Of a DNA stretch of 64,000 bases, positions 47,171 through 56,627 are shown one piece after another. The DNA lies in NCBI RefSeq assembly GCF_963678635.1, contig NC_087062.1, forward strand, positions 23,642,177 through 23,706,176, in the 5' to 3' direction. How positions within the stretch are numbered: the first letter of the stretch is position 1; each line of letters opens with the position of its first letter. The notes beneath the pieces were generated by a model. The model saw only the letters and a program-made list of their open reading frames with translations. It did not search any database and was not told where the DNA came from. The stretch is from Symsagittifera roscoffensis. Its lineage: Eukaryota; Xenacoelomorpha; Acoela; Convolutidae. A program made the position numbers and the translations under genes.

Positions 47171-48061
47171 GCATATAATTCACAAATTACGACAACTCTA
47201 GGAATGTCACCATATGAAATGGTTTTTAACCAAAAGCCACGCAAACCAATAATGTTTACAGCAAACTCTCATAAAAACGCACAAGGTTATTGTCAACCAA
47301 ATAAAGACTCAATTTGTTATAACCTACCATTACATACACACGATGAAGATCATTTTCATCACCCACAAATTCTTAAATTAGCCTCCGGTACACACACCGA
47401 ATGTATTTTAAACAGAGATAAAAAACACAATGAAATTTACCAAAAAGTAGCAAAAAAGTTGTTACAAAGGCAAAATATTAATGAACAAATAAATTCACGC
47501 TTTACACCAGCCTCCGATTTAAAAATTGGAACATTTGTTTTAATACCCAATTTTAATACTCAAAAAGGAATTTCAAAAAAATTACAACCCCTTCGTAAAG
47601 GACCATACCAAATAATTGCAAAACCCGTTGATGTCACATATAAAATCACCGACTCAGACAAAAAAGAAATCGTTCAACACCGAAATAACCTATTACCTTA
47701 TTATCCAAAAGAATACGCACTCCGCAAACTAACTCAATTATATTCTTTTACAGGTTTACAAGTTATTCAAAATGACCCACATACGGAAAATACAACAAAG
47801 GAACAAAAAGATTTTCACCTCAAAAACCAAATAACAAAATCAACCACCACAAAAAACAATACAAAAAATCTAGATCAAAATACATCTCAAAAAGAAAGAA
47901 AAAATAGAAAAATGACAGAACAAATAATACCCCAAGAACAAATCGACAAATCAGAACATAGAGAGTCTTCACGACTTAGAAATCAACCACGTAAAAATTA
48001 TAAATTATTCATCCCACAATCTAAAATATTAAAGAAAGTTGAATTTCAAAAACAACTTTAA
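47171..48061 (+). CDS. Pol continuation: integrase C-terminal GPY/F module and tail
   Basis: The same frame again, open from 47171 to its natural end TAA at 48059-48061; first ATG at 47204. It starts with the GMSPYEM segment that normally follows the integrase core and carries a GPY/F module (KGPYQII at about 47597-47617, ending near RNNLLPYYP). A charged, low-complexity tail of about 110 residues ends in KKVEFQKQL. The GPY/F module is typical of one large group of Ty3/gypsy integrases. With the two preceding parts it makes a single frame of 2,748 sense positions. Confidence 0.9.
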   Translation, partial: AYNSQITTTLGMSPYEMVFNQKPRKPIMFTANSHKNAQGYCQPNKDSICYNLPLHTHDEDHFHHPQILKLASGTHTECILNRDKKHNEIYQKVAKKLLQRQNINEQINSRFTPASDLKIGTFVLIPNFNTQKGISKKLQPLRKGPYQIIAKPVDVTYKITDSDKKEIVQHRNNLLPYYPKEYALRKLTQLYSFTGLQVIQNDPHTENTTKEQKDFHLKNQITKSTTTKNNTKNLDQNTSQKERKNRKMTEQIIPQEQIDKSEHRESSRLRNQPRKNYKLFIPQSKILKKVEFQKQL

Positions 48062-48895
48062 TTCTACATTTAGTAATCTTTGCACCTCTGAAACATTTTA
48101 CACTTTCACTTTTCAAGATAACATGCTGACAAACACGCAGCGATTCTAGTTCAAAATTAGCCAATAGGATTCATCCAATCCGTCACCTTCTATAACTTTA
48201 ACACAAACCAACTAGACGAAAAATATTAAACTCCAGGCATATCTATAACTATAACTCTACGACCTCCAGGTCAAAAATAAGCAAACCACTCCAACTTGAC
48301 AACTAAAATAAATATCACCATAATATCATAACCCTCCCTTATCTAATAAACCAAAGATCAACAATATTTCCCCAACTCAGACCTCAAATATCCCCCAAAC
48401 AAATATGTTAAATTAGCCTAAAGTAAAAGAACGACCATTTTATTTAGCCTATAAAATGTATAAAAAGTATAAAAATCTCAAAAATACCCTAGATTATTTC
48501 ACAAATGAAAATAAAGACAAGGAAGACCTCCCGATCACCATAAAAATTGCCCCCAAAAATTTTTTACAAAACTCAACCCACTTGTCAAAAAACTAATAAA
48601 TAATCCGACCACACTTGAAAATTGCCCCAAACAACAAAAAAATATTCGGTCACGAAGTCATTTCTTAAATGCTCTTCTATCAAACAGTCACTAAAATTAT
48701 CACAAACCTCAAACAATTTTTTACGATACTTGAAACTTTCATAATATTTCTTTTTGATATCCTTGAATCTTTTCTAATAATCTTAATCATTTTTTGTAAT
48801 ATTTTTTAAATTTTCTACACTATATTCGAACTATTTCTCCAACTTTCAAAAACCCTTGATTATATCCACAGGTACGATTCATACAACTTGTCTAA
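48062..48895 (+). other. Pol-env spacer with possible splice acceptor
   Basis: AT-rich and without long frames. From about 48270 to 49114 this stretch is missing from copy A. A plausible 3' splice site (pyrimidine-rich CTATTTCTCCAACTTTC, then ...ATCCACAG) ends at about 48870. The first ATG after it opens the membrane ORF at 48896. Confidence 0.5.
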
Positions 48896-49084
48896 ATGAT
48901 ACGAACTATTTTCAGTAGAACTGATATTTTTCTACTATTTGTAATTTTCATAACATTTCTATCATCCCTCATTTTGACCATATGCAAATGTATAAAGAAA
49001 GCAATCATCACATTCGCTCTAGCAACAATCCTCCTAATTCTTTTCTTAGAAGAATACTATAATAAACATAAACTTTTTCACTAA
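48896..49084 (+). CDS. Small two-helix membrane protein (62 aa), unproven
   Basis: ATG 48896 to TAA 49082-49084. After a short basic start (MIRTIFSRT) come two hydrophobic segments, about residues 11-28 and 36-52, separated by a Cys-Lys-Cys-Ile-Lys-Lys turn. The tail is charged and ends in KHKLFH. The layout is that of a small hairpin membrane protein such as a viroporin, but no family is recognised and AT-rich sequence makes hydrophobic frames common. It lies inside the ~845-bp segment that copy A lacks, so conservation cannot be tested within this window. Confidence 0.4.
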   Translation: MIRTIFSRTDIFLLFVIFITFLSSLILTICKCIKKAIITFALATILLILFLEEYYNKHKLFH

Positions 49085-49152
49085 AAGAATAGACCAAAAA
49101 GCTATCAAAAATTGCTACCCAACAGTCACAAAGTCAGTCTTCACCGACATGA

Positions 49153-50226
49153 TCCCAAGATAACCCAACAACACCTTCAACTACCCAAAATCCTCAAACA
49201 TCTACACGAATTTCCTTTCAAGATAACCCATACACTTTTGAAGAACGACACGCTCGTTTATCTGAACCACTAGAACCAGTTCAACGACAAGCACCTTTGA
49301 GTGAACCAACATATAACTTATACCCAACACTACCACAAGAATTAAGTAGAATAAGAAATCCTAGTCAAAACCAAAATACAGTCGAAATAAATAGACAAAT
49401 TATACATCCTCGACGAAACAGAAATTTTCAAACACCCCGAGTTCATTTTGATATACCTCAATCCCCATCACAAAACACTCCAGAAAACCCCATTGGTATA
49501 TTACCAGAAACCCCTACGCTTCTTTCACAACGTAGCACCTCAAGCCTACCATCAGATTACTTAGGTTCAACACCAACATCTGAACAAATACGTGAAACTC
49601 CCTTTAACCCCCCAAACCAGGCATCACGACTACCATATTGGACAACACATTCATTTACACAAGGTGAACTAAATTTAGTCAATGAACCAATAGATATTTC
49701 TACGGATACAACAACATCCTCATCACTACCAGAAACATTATCACTACCATCAACACCATCAATAAGCCAGATTTCACCACCACCTTTTAACTTAAATTTC
49801 CCAAATAACCTCGACGCTAGATATCGAGAACAATCATCAACAAATATCCCTTTAAGACTAGATTGGAATACATTTACAGCACCTCCACCATTATTTGGAC
49901 AACATCTAGAAAGTAATCGCCTTCACAACTGGGCACTTAATAGATTACAATACCGACAAGACATTCACGACGATATCCGTGATCACAATATCCAAATACT
50001 CCAACAAAACAGTTTACAATTAAAGTTTGAAATCACGGTTAAATTAAACAACATTACTCAACATCCCTATCCATTAAATCCACCAAATATAACAGCTCAA
50101 TCACTACCACCACCATTTATAACCACTGAAGTAATATATAAATACGACAGATATACCAAAAAGACAATTGGTTACATCACATTTTATAACCCATACTCAG
50201 GATTATCATACACATGTATATTCTAA
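49153..50226 (+). CDS. ATG-less conserved open frame upstream of env (unknown)
   Basis: Open from 49153, after an in-frame TGA at 49150-49152, to TAA 50224-50226: 357 codons with no ATG anywhere. Its counterpart in copy A is open over 375 codons, also without ATG. The first two thirds are rich in Pro, Ser, Thr, Asn and Gln (SQNQNTVEINRQ, SLPETLSLPSTPS). The C-terminal ~140 residues, from NLDARYREQ to the end at YNPYSGLSYTCIF, look globular and are best conserved. The frame overlaps the env start by 13 nt. A CAG at about 49139 just upstream could be a splice acceptor, so the protein may be made from a spliced mRNA that brings its own ATG. No family is recognised. Confidence 0.65.
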   Translation, partial: SQDNPTTPSTTQNPQTSTRISFQDNPYTFEERHARLSEPLEPVQRQAPLSEPTYNLYPTLPQELSRIRNPSQNQNTVEINRQIIHPRRNRNFQTPRVHFDIPQSPSQNTPENPIGILPETPTLLSQRSTSSLPSDYLGSTPTSEQIRETPFNPPNQASRLPYWTTHSFTQGELNLVNEPIDISTDTTTSSSLPETLSLPSTPSISQISPPPFNLNFPNNLDARYREQSSTNIPLRLDWNTFTAPPPLFGQHLESNRLHNWALNRLQYRQDIHDDIRDHNIQILQQNSLQLKFEITVKLNNITQHPYPLNPPNITAQSLPPPFITTEVIYKYDRYTKKTIGYITFYNPYSGLSYTCIF

Positions 50227-52817
50227 AATTATTAATTTTTCTCCAACTCCTTTTTCTAGTAATCTCAAATCAAAACATAAACCCTTCTCCCCGCACAGGA
50301 CCCCAAGATTTATTAGTAACACATTACGATTGTGAAGAAAACGAACAAAAAACACTACACAAGTATGCAATAAATCAAGTATCACAATGCGAAACAGAAC
50401 CCCAAGCCATAGAAACTAGAAATGTAATAGCAACACTTTATTCAAAAGCCCGAGCAACAACAGTTACAGGATATAAATTCACAGCAACATTTTCTGAAAA
50501 GAAAGTACATTGTTCACAAGTCTCAAACGGAAATAAAAACCGACTTGACCATGAATCATTCTACCAGAGTAATATAGAACGACTTTTACATCTCAATCCC
50601 GAAGATTGTAAAAACGAGTTACTCCGACTAAACATCACAAAAAATAAAAACACAGATAGAAAGTTAGTATATTTCCAAGTTTTTTCAGATTCTGTACATC
50701 AAGCAGAACTTGAAAGATATCAAGGACATATAAAATTAGATGAAAAGTACCCATATAACGGCGCACACGGACGATTAGCCTATGACATGCACGATAAACA
50801 CTGGATACCACACATTGGTATAAATAACCCATCAAACTGCAAAGCAGACACAAAAAACAAAGGATACCAAGAGATCATGTTTTTCGATTGGAAAATACAA
50901 CTCGAAAAAATACAACTCACACGAGATTTATCAGACAACACAATGATCTATCAAGGAATTAGATTACCTTGTAAAAACGACCCTACAACACGAACACAAG
51001 CAACAATTGTTTGGTTCCCCGAAGACACATGTACAACATTTCAAGTAGCAAAAATACACGCTCGTATGATAAAATTTCACGAAAAATATTTTATACAATC
51101 AATACCATATGAACAAGTAAATCCATTACGAAAAATAAGTTCTAATTTTAGAAACATTCATAATATAGAAAACAAATTAACACAATTTCAAATATATCAA
51201 GAAACAGAACTTGCATGTAAATACAGAAACCCACTTCACAAAACACAATACTCCGAAATATTAGTTGAATACGAAAATGGATTCGACATGACCACTGGAA
51301 AAATAAAAGTCGACCCATACGCCACAAGTCATCCCCTAAATGAAGGAACATCATATATACCAGTTAATTTCCAAAAGAATACAGGTCAACCTGGTGGACA
51401 TTTAAAGCCCCAAGACGATCAAAGCACACGTTTACAAGAACTATCACTAATGAATAGTACATATTTTGGTAATATCCACTATGATATTCACTTAGATATG
51501 AAACTAGACTACATGATTAGCCGAATTTTTCAAGAAATGTCACTCTCTGAATTAGAAACACTACACCAACTATGCGAATTGGAAAGAACACAAATATTAC
51601 AATCACTTGCACTAGCAGTATTAAAAATACCCTACGCAGGATATTTACTATCAGGAAATAGATCAAATTTTTTAGACTATGAAGGAAACATCTTATGGTT
51701 TTATACTTGTACTAAAAAAGTATCACCACTATACGTTTTTGAAGATAAACGATGCTATAAAAGAATCCCTATCTTTTATAAGAATAAAGTACATTTCGTT
51801 GACACACTTTCACGAAGAACCTATTTCTGGGATACCGCAGTCCCATGTGGATCAGAAAATAGCCACAATTTAGTACAACTAAACCCTGATGAAGATAAAT
51901 ATTACCTTCTCACCCCATATCCCACATTAATGCAATCACTCAAAAAATTTTCACCAGAAAGCATTCGCGCTATCGCTCGAAACCCAAATATAGACTTACA
52001 ATCAATAGGAATATACTCAAAATCAGATATTCAACATCAAATTAGAACACAACAATTCCAAGAATTATTAACACAAATGGACACAATACAAAGACAATCA
52101 ATTGACCAAAACTTACGCAAACTTGCCGAAACCGCAGGATTTGCAGACATCTATACGCAAGACTATAGCGGATATTTTAAAGACATTAAAGATTATATAT
52201 ATCTAAACGGTGAAAAATACCGTCCCCAAGATATATCACCTATCAATATTTTTAGCTTTGTTACACTCAAGAATGAGATTCTTGATTTTCTAGGATGGCC
52301 CTACTACATCTTAGAAAAACTGACTATTTTATACGCAATGTTTAACTTTATTGGATTTCTTTTTTCACTCTTAAAAGGAATCTATAACACATGTGCTATA
52401 CACACACAAGTCAATAGACAAGCAAGTGTAGCACGCATACTATTTGCAGGATTTTTTGGAATCTTTTCTACATCTATAAACAAAATTCTTTTAGACGCAC
52501 AAATAAAAGAATATAACACAAAAATAGCAACAAGACAGAACACATACGACGAAGAACATAACAATGTAGACACAACGCCAACAGCACCACAGTTACCACC
52601 CCTACCACATAACCATCCATTATCCCTAGTCCCACGTAATTTTCGAAATTTAGCCATAACACATAATCAAAATTTTAGACCAACCATATCACAAAGTACC
52701 ATCCAACATATAATGCCACACCACTCACAAGATGAAAATACTTATGAACAAATTATAGAACAACCCCATACCACCGCTTTTCAGTCTCAAAATAATAATT
52801 TTTATAGCCCACGATGA
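50214..52817 (+). CDS. Envelope glycoprotein, Monjiviricetes/chuvirus-type class III fusogen-like
   Basis: 867 aa, intact. Residues 1-18 form a hydrophobic signal peptide. A LVTHYDC segment soon after, with spaced cysteines through the first 120 residues, matches the pattern I associate with glycoproteins of chuvirus-like Monjiviricetes captured by invertebrate retroelements. The mid part holds the conserved LCELERTQ helix and the GYLLSGNRSNF / YEGNILWFYTC region (about 465-500). A strong membrane anchor lies near residues 695-725, a second hydrophobic stretch at about 740-757, and a hydrophilic tail of ~110 residues closes the protein. It would act in the membrane of the producing cell or particle, in binding and fusion. 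The family call is from memory of the pattern, not from a search. Confidence 0.75.
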   Translation: MYILKLLIFLQLLFLVISNQNINPSPRTGPQDLLVTHYDCEENEQKTLHKYAINQVSQCETEPQAIETRNVIATLYSKARATTVTGYKFTATFSEKKVHCSQVSNGNKNRLDHESFYQSNIERLLHLNPEDCKNELLRLNITKNKNTDRKLVYFQVFSDSVHQAELERYQGHIKLDEKYPYNGAHGRLAYDMHDKHWIPHIGINNPSNCKADTKNKGYQEIMFFDWKIQLEKIQLTRDLSDNTMIYQGIRLPCKNDPTTRTQATIVWFPEDTCTTFQVAKIHARMIKFHEKYFIQSIPYEQVNPLRKISSNFRNIHNIENKLTQFQIYQETELACKYRNPLHKTQYSEILVEYENGFDMTTGKIKVDPYATSHPLNEGTSYIPVNFQKNTGQPGGHLKPQDDQSTRLQELSLMNSTYFGNIHYDIHLDMKLDYMISRIFQEMSLSELETLHQLCELERTQILQSLALAVLKIPYAGYLLSGNRSNFLDYEGNILWFYTCTKKVSPLYVFEDKRCYKRIPIFYKNKVHFVDTLSRRTYFWDTAVPCGSENSHNLVQLNPDEDKYYLLTPYPTLMQSLKKFSPESIRAIARNPNIDLQSIGIYSKSDIQHQIRTQQFQELLTQMDTIQRQSIDQNLRKLAETAGFADIYTQDYSGYFKDIKDYIYLNGEKYRPQDISPINIFSFVTLKNEILDFLGWPYYILEKLTILYAMFNFIGFLFSLLKGIYNTCAIHTQVNRQASVARILFAGFFGIFSTSINKILLDAQIKEYNTKIATRQNTYDEEHNNVDTTPTAPQLPPLPHNHPLSLVPRNFRNLAITHNQNFRPTISQSTIQHIMPHHSQDENTYEQIIEQPHTTAFQSQNNNFYSPR

Positions 52818-54622
52818 GCCGACAACTTGGATCCCTACACCGATCAAATTCCCACCCAACCAACCTCACCACTCCAATCCCAATAATACCACTTTTTGCT
52901 TTTCCGCCACCCGATTTCCCCACCAGTAATGTAACATCCGGCATGAATTCCGATACTAATTCACACATCTCAGTTTTATACTCCATCTCGCAACTCAATA
53001 ACCCGAATATTGAAACCCCCGATGAATTTGCCGACTCTGAACCATCTCCATCAAATAATTTTCACAATAATTCCTCAAATTTTTCCCAACCCCCTTTTCA
53101 ACCCATACTACCAAATAACCCTGTCCCAACCAATTCTACACCCTCTTATGCTTCCCAAGTCACTCCAACCTACTCCTCACTTCACTCAGACCAATCATCT
53201 CATTCTCCAGACACCCCCCGAATCTCCCCAGAACTAGATAATTTCATTACCCTACAACAACAACCCTACCACCTTGACACCCCAACCATAAACCAAATCT
53301 CATCCACAATAGATTCATCCAACCCTCCTACCCCTACACCCTCTTCAATTTATACTGAATCATTAGCACCATCATCCACACCTACTGAATCTTCACTCAG
53401 CACTAATAGAGCTTACCGCACTTTTAAAAGAAAGTTCCCCAACCATCCTTTCCCAGCGAAACCAGGAACAGCCCGTGAATATATCAACCATCCAAAACAC
53501 ACTAACACAAAAGAATTTTTAGCTATCACCTTACCCTCATTTCCACAATACACCTTAAACACCCCTCACGACACTAACGAGACACGTAACTTTGTAGACG
53601 AACACGTTTTAATGCCTACCCTTCCTTGGACCTCATATTATCATTTTACTAATCCCCTTTGCTTACCTTTATCTAACACTCACATCGATGTAGAACGAAA
53701 TAAGGACATGCTATATCGACTCACTACACCACTAACACCTAGACAATTTACTTACATTGGATATAAAAAATCACTAAAAACACACACTGCACCCCGAGCT
53801 AATGAATATACACTAGAATATTACGATCATAACATCATCAGAACTAACCAAGATCAATTCTTAGACGACGATCGCTTCGCTAACCCACAAATCACCGAGA
53901 AATTTTTCATTAAAACACCATATGTATTTACACTAAATATCTTCGATCGCAAGTTTGACCACATTATTTCAGAAGCACTAACAGACACACAAGCCTACGA
54001 AAGTTTTAAAGAACGCTTCCAAATATTTTCACTAACCTTTCATTTCCTTGCACCACATGAAAGAGATTTGCACTGCTCACACGATATTATGTTGCGCACT
54101 AAACAAACACACACATATACTTATTATCGTTTTATCCAAAATCACTTCGACCTACACACTCCCTCCAGACAACCACACCACCGTTTTCAATTCATCAATT
54201 CCAAATACACCTCACCATTCTTTCTTAACTTCACATATTGCATTAAAGATACTAACCTTCATGGTATTCTTCGAAATTATGATCCCATAACCCAAATGTA
54301 TATTTTTTGTCCCATCACCAAGACCTTCAACGCAGAAGAATCCCGACCCTTCCTTATCCCACACGAGTTTGTACAACCTATAGAAATCCCCATTTTAGAA
54401 TTCATCCATAACACTAAATTCAATCACAAATTATATAATCTAATCCAAAACACACCTTATGAATTTGCAGTTGGCACTGAAGAACTAACCACCATTAAAG
54501 CACTTCAATTGCTTTGGCCACTACTTCAAACTAAAAATATCATCCGCATTTTAGCTAAATTACTAACAACTTCAGATCTCATCCACGACATCTTCCCCCA
54601 CGGTTTCTTCCCCGACGACTAA
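52814..54622 (+). CDS. Accessory protein downstream of env (602 aa, unknown family)
   Basis: The ATG at 52814 overlaps the env TGA as ATGA, so it may be translated by termination-reinitiation; all three copies keep this junction. The first ~200 residues are rich in Ser, Thr, Pro and Asn and probably disordered. After a basic patch (FKRKFPNHPF) the remaining ~390 residues look folded and are the most conserved, with motifs such as LTPRQFTYIGYKK, THTYTYYRFIQNHFDLH, FLNFTYCIKD and TIKALQLLWPLLQTKNII. There is no signal peptide, membrane anchor or known catalytic motif. By position it resembles the extra 3' genes of complex retroviruses, but no homology is claimed. Confidence 0.8.
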   Translation: MSRQLGSLHRSNSHPTNLTTPIPIIPLFAFPPPDFPTSNVTSGMNSDTNSHISVLYSISQLNNPNIETPDEFADSEPSPSNNFHNNSSNFSQPPFQPILPNNPVPTNSTPSYASQVTPTYSSLHSDQSSHSPDTPRISPELDNFITLQQQPYHLDTPTINQISSTIDSSNPPTPTPSSIYTESLAPSSTPTESSLSTNRAYRTFKRKFPNHPFPAKPGTAREYINHPKHTNTKEFLAITLPSFPQYTLNTPHDTNETRNFVDEHVLMPTLPWTSYYHFTNPLCLPLSNTHIDVERNKDMLYRLTTPLTPRQFTYIGYKKSLKTHTAPRANEYTLEYYDHNIIRTNQDQFLDDDRFANPQITEKFFIKTPYVFTLNIFDRKFDHIISEALTDTQAYESFKERFQIFSLTFHFLAPHERDLHCSHDIMLRTKQTHTYTYYRFIQNHFDLHTPSRQPHHRFQFINSKYTSPFFLNFTYCIKDTNLHGILRNYDPITQMYIFCPITKTFNAEESRPFLIPHEFVQPIEIPILEFIHNTKFNHKLYNLIQNTPYEFAVGTEELTTIKALQLLWPLLQTKNIIRILAKLLTTSDLIHDIFPHGFFPDD

Positions 54623-54625
54623 CAG

Positions 54626-54709
54626 GTAAGTATGAATTATACATATTACTAACTAATTAAAATATTAGAAACTCACCATTCTTTATTCGTGTTTTCTTTA
54701 GAATTTTAG
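54626..54709 (+). other. Intron-like segment 3 nt after the last stop codon
   Basis: CAG|GTAAGTA is a consensus 5' splice site. TACTAAC at 54647-54653 is a strong branch-point match. TTTTCTTTAG (54692-54701) and TTTTAG (54704-54709) are possible acceptors, giving 76 or 84 nt. The same arrangement, 84 nt long, is present in copy A. Confidence 0.6.
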
Positions 54710-55476
54710 CCTTCATCCAACGATCATCTGAAAAATTCACAAAAGAAAAATAAAAAATAGCAAACTTCTTCAAAACTGTTTAAGACCCTATTAAATTTTT
54801 GCACCAACAATTAAATAAATATAATACCAATGCAGTAATTTAATTAATAAATTTTTCCCCCACAAGCAGTAAATCTAAAAATGATGAAAATTTGTAACTT
54901 AATTTTCCCCAACAACTAGCAGTAAAATTAAAAATTCTATGTAATAAATTGATAAAACGAAAATGCAGTACTAACCTTTTGATATTTCCATTCATTCGCA
55001 CAAACATTCTATCCACCCTCGCACAGCTCGCCCACGAAGAATTGTTTAAAATAATGAATTTCAGTTTCAAGCTTTCACACTCGATAACTCTAACACAAGA
55101 TAACACGTTTCAAACTTTCCTTTAACCCGGTTGGAAAGGAATTATACACTAAACAACACTAACCAACGCAGCTTACTAAACACCACAAATCATAGAATAA
55201 CAGCATGACTAAGAAAAGGAAACCAACGGTACCCAAACCGGATTAACCCAGTTTAAAACTGGATAATTTATTCTTTTGAAGACTATTATAAAGTCTAAGA
55301 AAGAAATAATAAAACACAAAAAAGTCGAAAGACAAACCCATACCACAAACAATTTGATTTTTGAAAAAAGGACACAACCAACAAGACATAAGAAAAACCA
55401 CAACAAACCCAACATAAAACGTTGTCACATAACAGGACCTCTCACAAAAACCGCATGCAATCATACTCCCACTCCT

Positions 55477-55533
55477 GGCCTAACCCACCAGGAAGGACGT
55501 CCTGAGCATGCTCTATAGCCGGCCTAACCCACC
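55477..55533 (+). other. Paired GGCCTAACCCACC motif
   Basis: Two exact copies, 55477-55489 and 55521-55533, conserved in copy A with the same spacing. Read on the minus strand, the inner copy adjoins TAGCGCGGTGGGTT, which resembles a tRNA-type A box, but no matching B box was found. Confidence 0.5.
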
Positions 55534-56210
55534 GCGCTACATCCACGCTTTGGGACCACACTCCTATTTTTAATAAGAGCTACTCAAGGGTGAGTAACTC
55601 TTCAAAATAACTGAACTAAAACAAAAAGCTTTTGTGAAAACAACTAACCAAAATCATAATTAAAAAACATTAAACTAATAAAAGTTTTATAAAATGTAAA
55701 TTATATTATGCAATATATAGATCAGCATACAACACCAAAGACGAACATCCAAAGACAAAATGAACCCACTACACTCGAAAAAGAATGGCCAACCACAATC
55801 AATATGCCGCCCACAATCACAACTCAAAGGATTTAGAGTACGACTTGACTTCGCAGAAAAGGACTTCATTGAACTAGACCAATGACCACCTCGATGTTCA
55901 AGTATACGTACAGATCCGAGTAACCAGGCATCCCCTCCACACACAATCTCCACGCCATTCCCAGACAGGGTCAAACACAAAGAAGTTCTCACCAATGAAA
56001 CAGAAAAACCTGACATAGCCAACCATTCTGAAATCAGATTTGAGTTTGTTGCGAAAACCCAGTCGTTGTCTTGAAGAAGACACAACGATTGAATCTGGGA
56101 CTTCTCTAATAAGAAAACCCAGAAGAAATATGATGTTCGCCAAACACCAACGTCCATCATCCATCCTTTGAATTACAGAAAGACTATTCTAAAAAAACTC
56201 TGTAAAACCC

Positions 56211-56217
56211 GGATGGG
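56211..56217 (+). promoter_or_regulatory. Short polypurine-like tract before the 3' LTR
   Basis: GGATGGG directly abuts the LTR and is identical in copy A. It is shorter than usual and includes one T, but occupies the position where plus-strand synthesis should be primed. Confidence 0.5.
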
Positions 56218-56627
56218 TGGAACCTGATCTAAACTACATTTTATGATTGGATAAATTAGATATTTTACCAATGTAAAGTATTTAATATTAACCAATCATG
56301 ATCCATCTGACTAACAATCCACTTATTTGTAAGTGCTGAAATTACTTGTAATTTCAGCACCAGAGAGATTTGAATTTAACTTAGAAGTTAGTTGAACTCT
56401 CCCGAGTACTTCAGCAGCCGCAATAAACCAGTATACCCTAGATCTATTGAGCCTAGCAGAGACTAGTTAAACAACCTGAGACTAGATAGTATAAGAGTAA
56501 GATTAGGATCGGTATTAGACTAAGAAGTTGCACGAATCTATCCGGCCGAAAATAAGATAGCGTGACGAGCAGACGGTGTACCCTATCCGAAATTACTCTA
56601 TGAGTTATACACTTCGGTCATAACTCA
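56218..56627 (+). repeat. 3' LTR (410 bp)
   Basis: Same length as the 5' LTR with one difference at 56588. AATAAA is at 56422-56427. It is followed by the CTAT target duplication. Confidence 0.95.

Larger units (their letters stand above)
54710..56217 (+). other. 3' untranslated region of copy B
   Basis: 1.5 kb without a conserved sense frame. A minus-strand frame at 55687-56160 and its copy A equivalent share only a dozen starting residues and then diverge by frame, so they are not treated as a gene. It contains the paired GGCCTAACCCACC motif. Confidence 0.7.
37709..56627 (+). mobile_element. Copy B: near-complete 18.9-kb Ty3/gypsy-like retrovirus-like element
   Basis: Bounded by 410-bp LTRs with TG...CA ends and CTAT target duplications. 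The order Gag - protease - RT - RNase H - integrase with a GPY/F module is that of Ty3/gypsy (Metaviridae). An envelope gene and an extra ORF after it make it retrovirus-like. It is two to three times longer than typical gypsy elements because of a huge Gag, long untranslated regions and extra frames. The LTRs differ at a single base (38079 T versus 56588 C), so the insertion is recent, yet pol has two stops. Confidence 0.95.

Noticed and set aside
55687-56164. Minus-strand frames (88 and 157 codons) in the 3' UTR of copy B, with a partner at 35754-36014 in copy A
   Set aside because: Only the first dozen residues agree between copies; after that indels shift the frame, so the nucleotide similarity is shared ancestry of UTR sequence, not a conserved protein.
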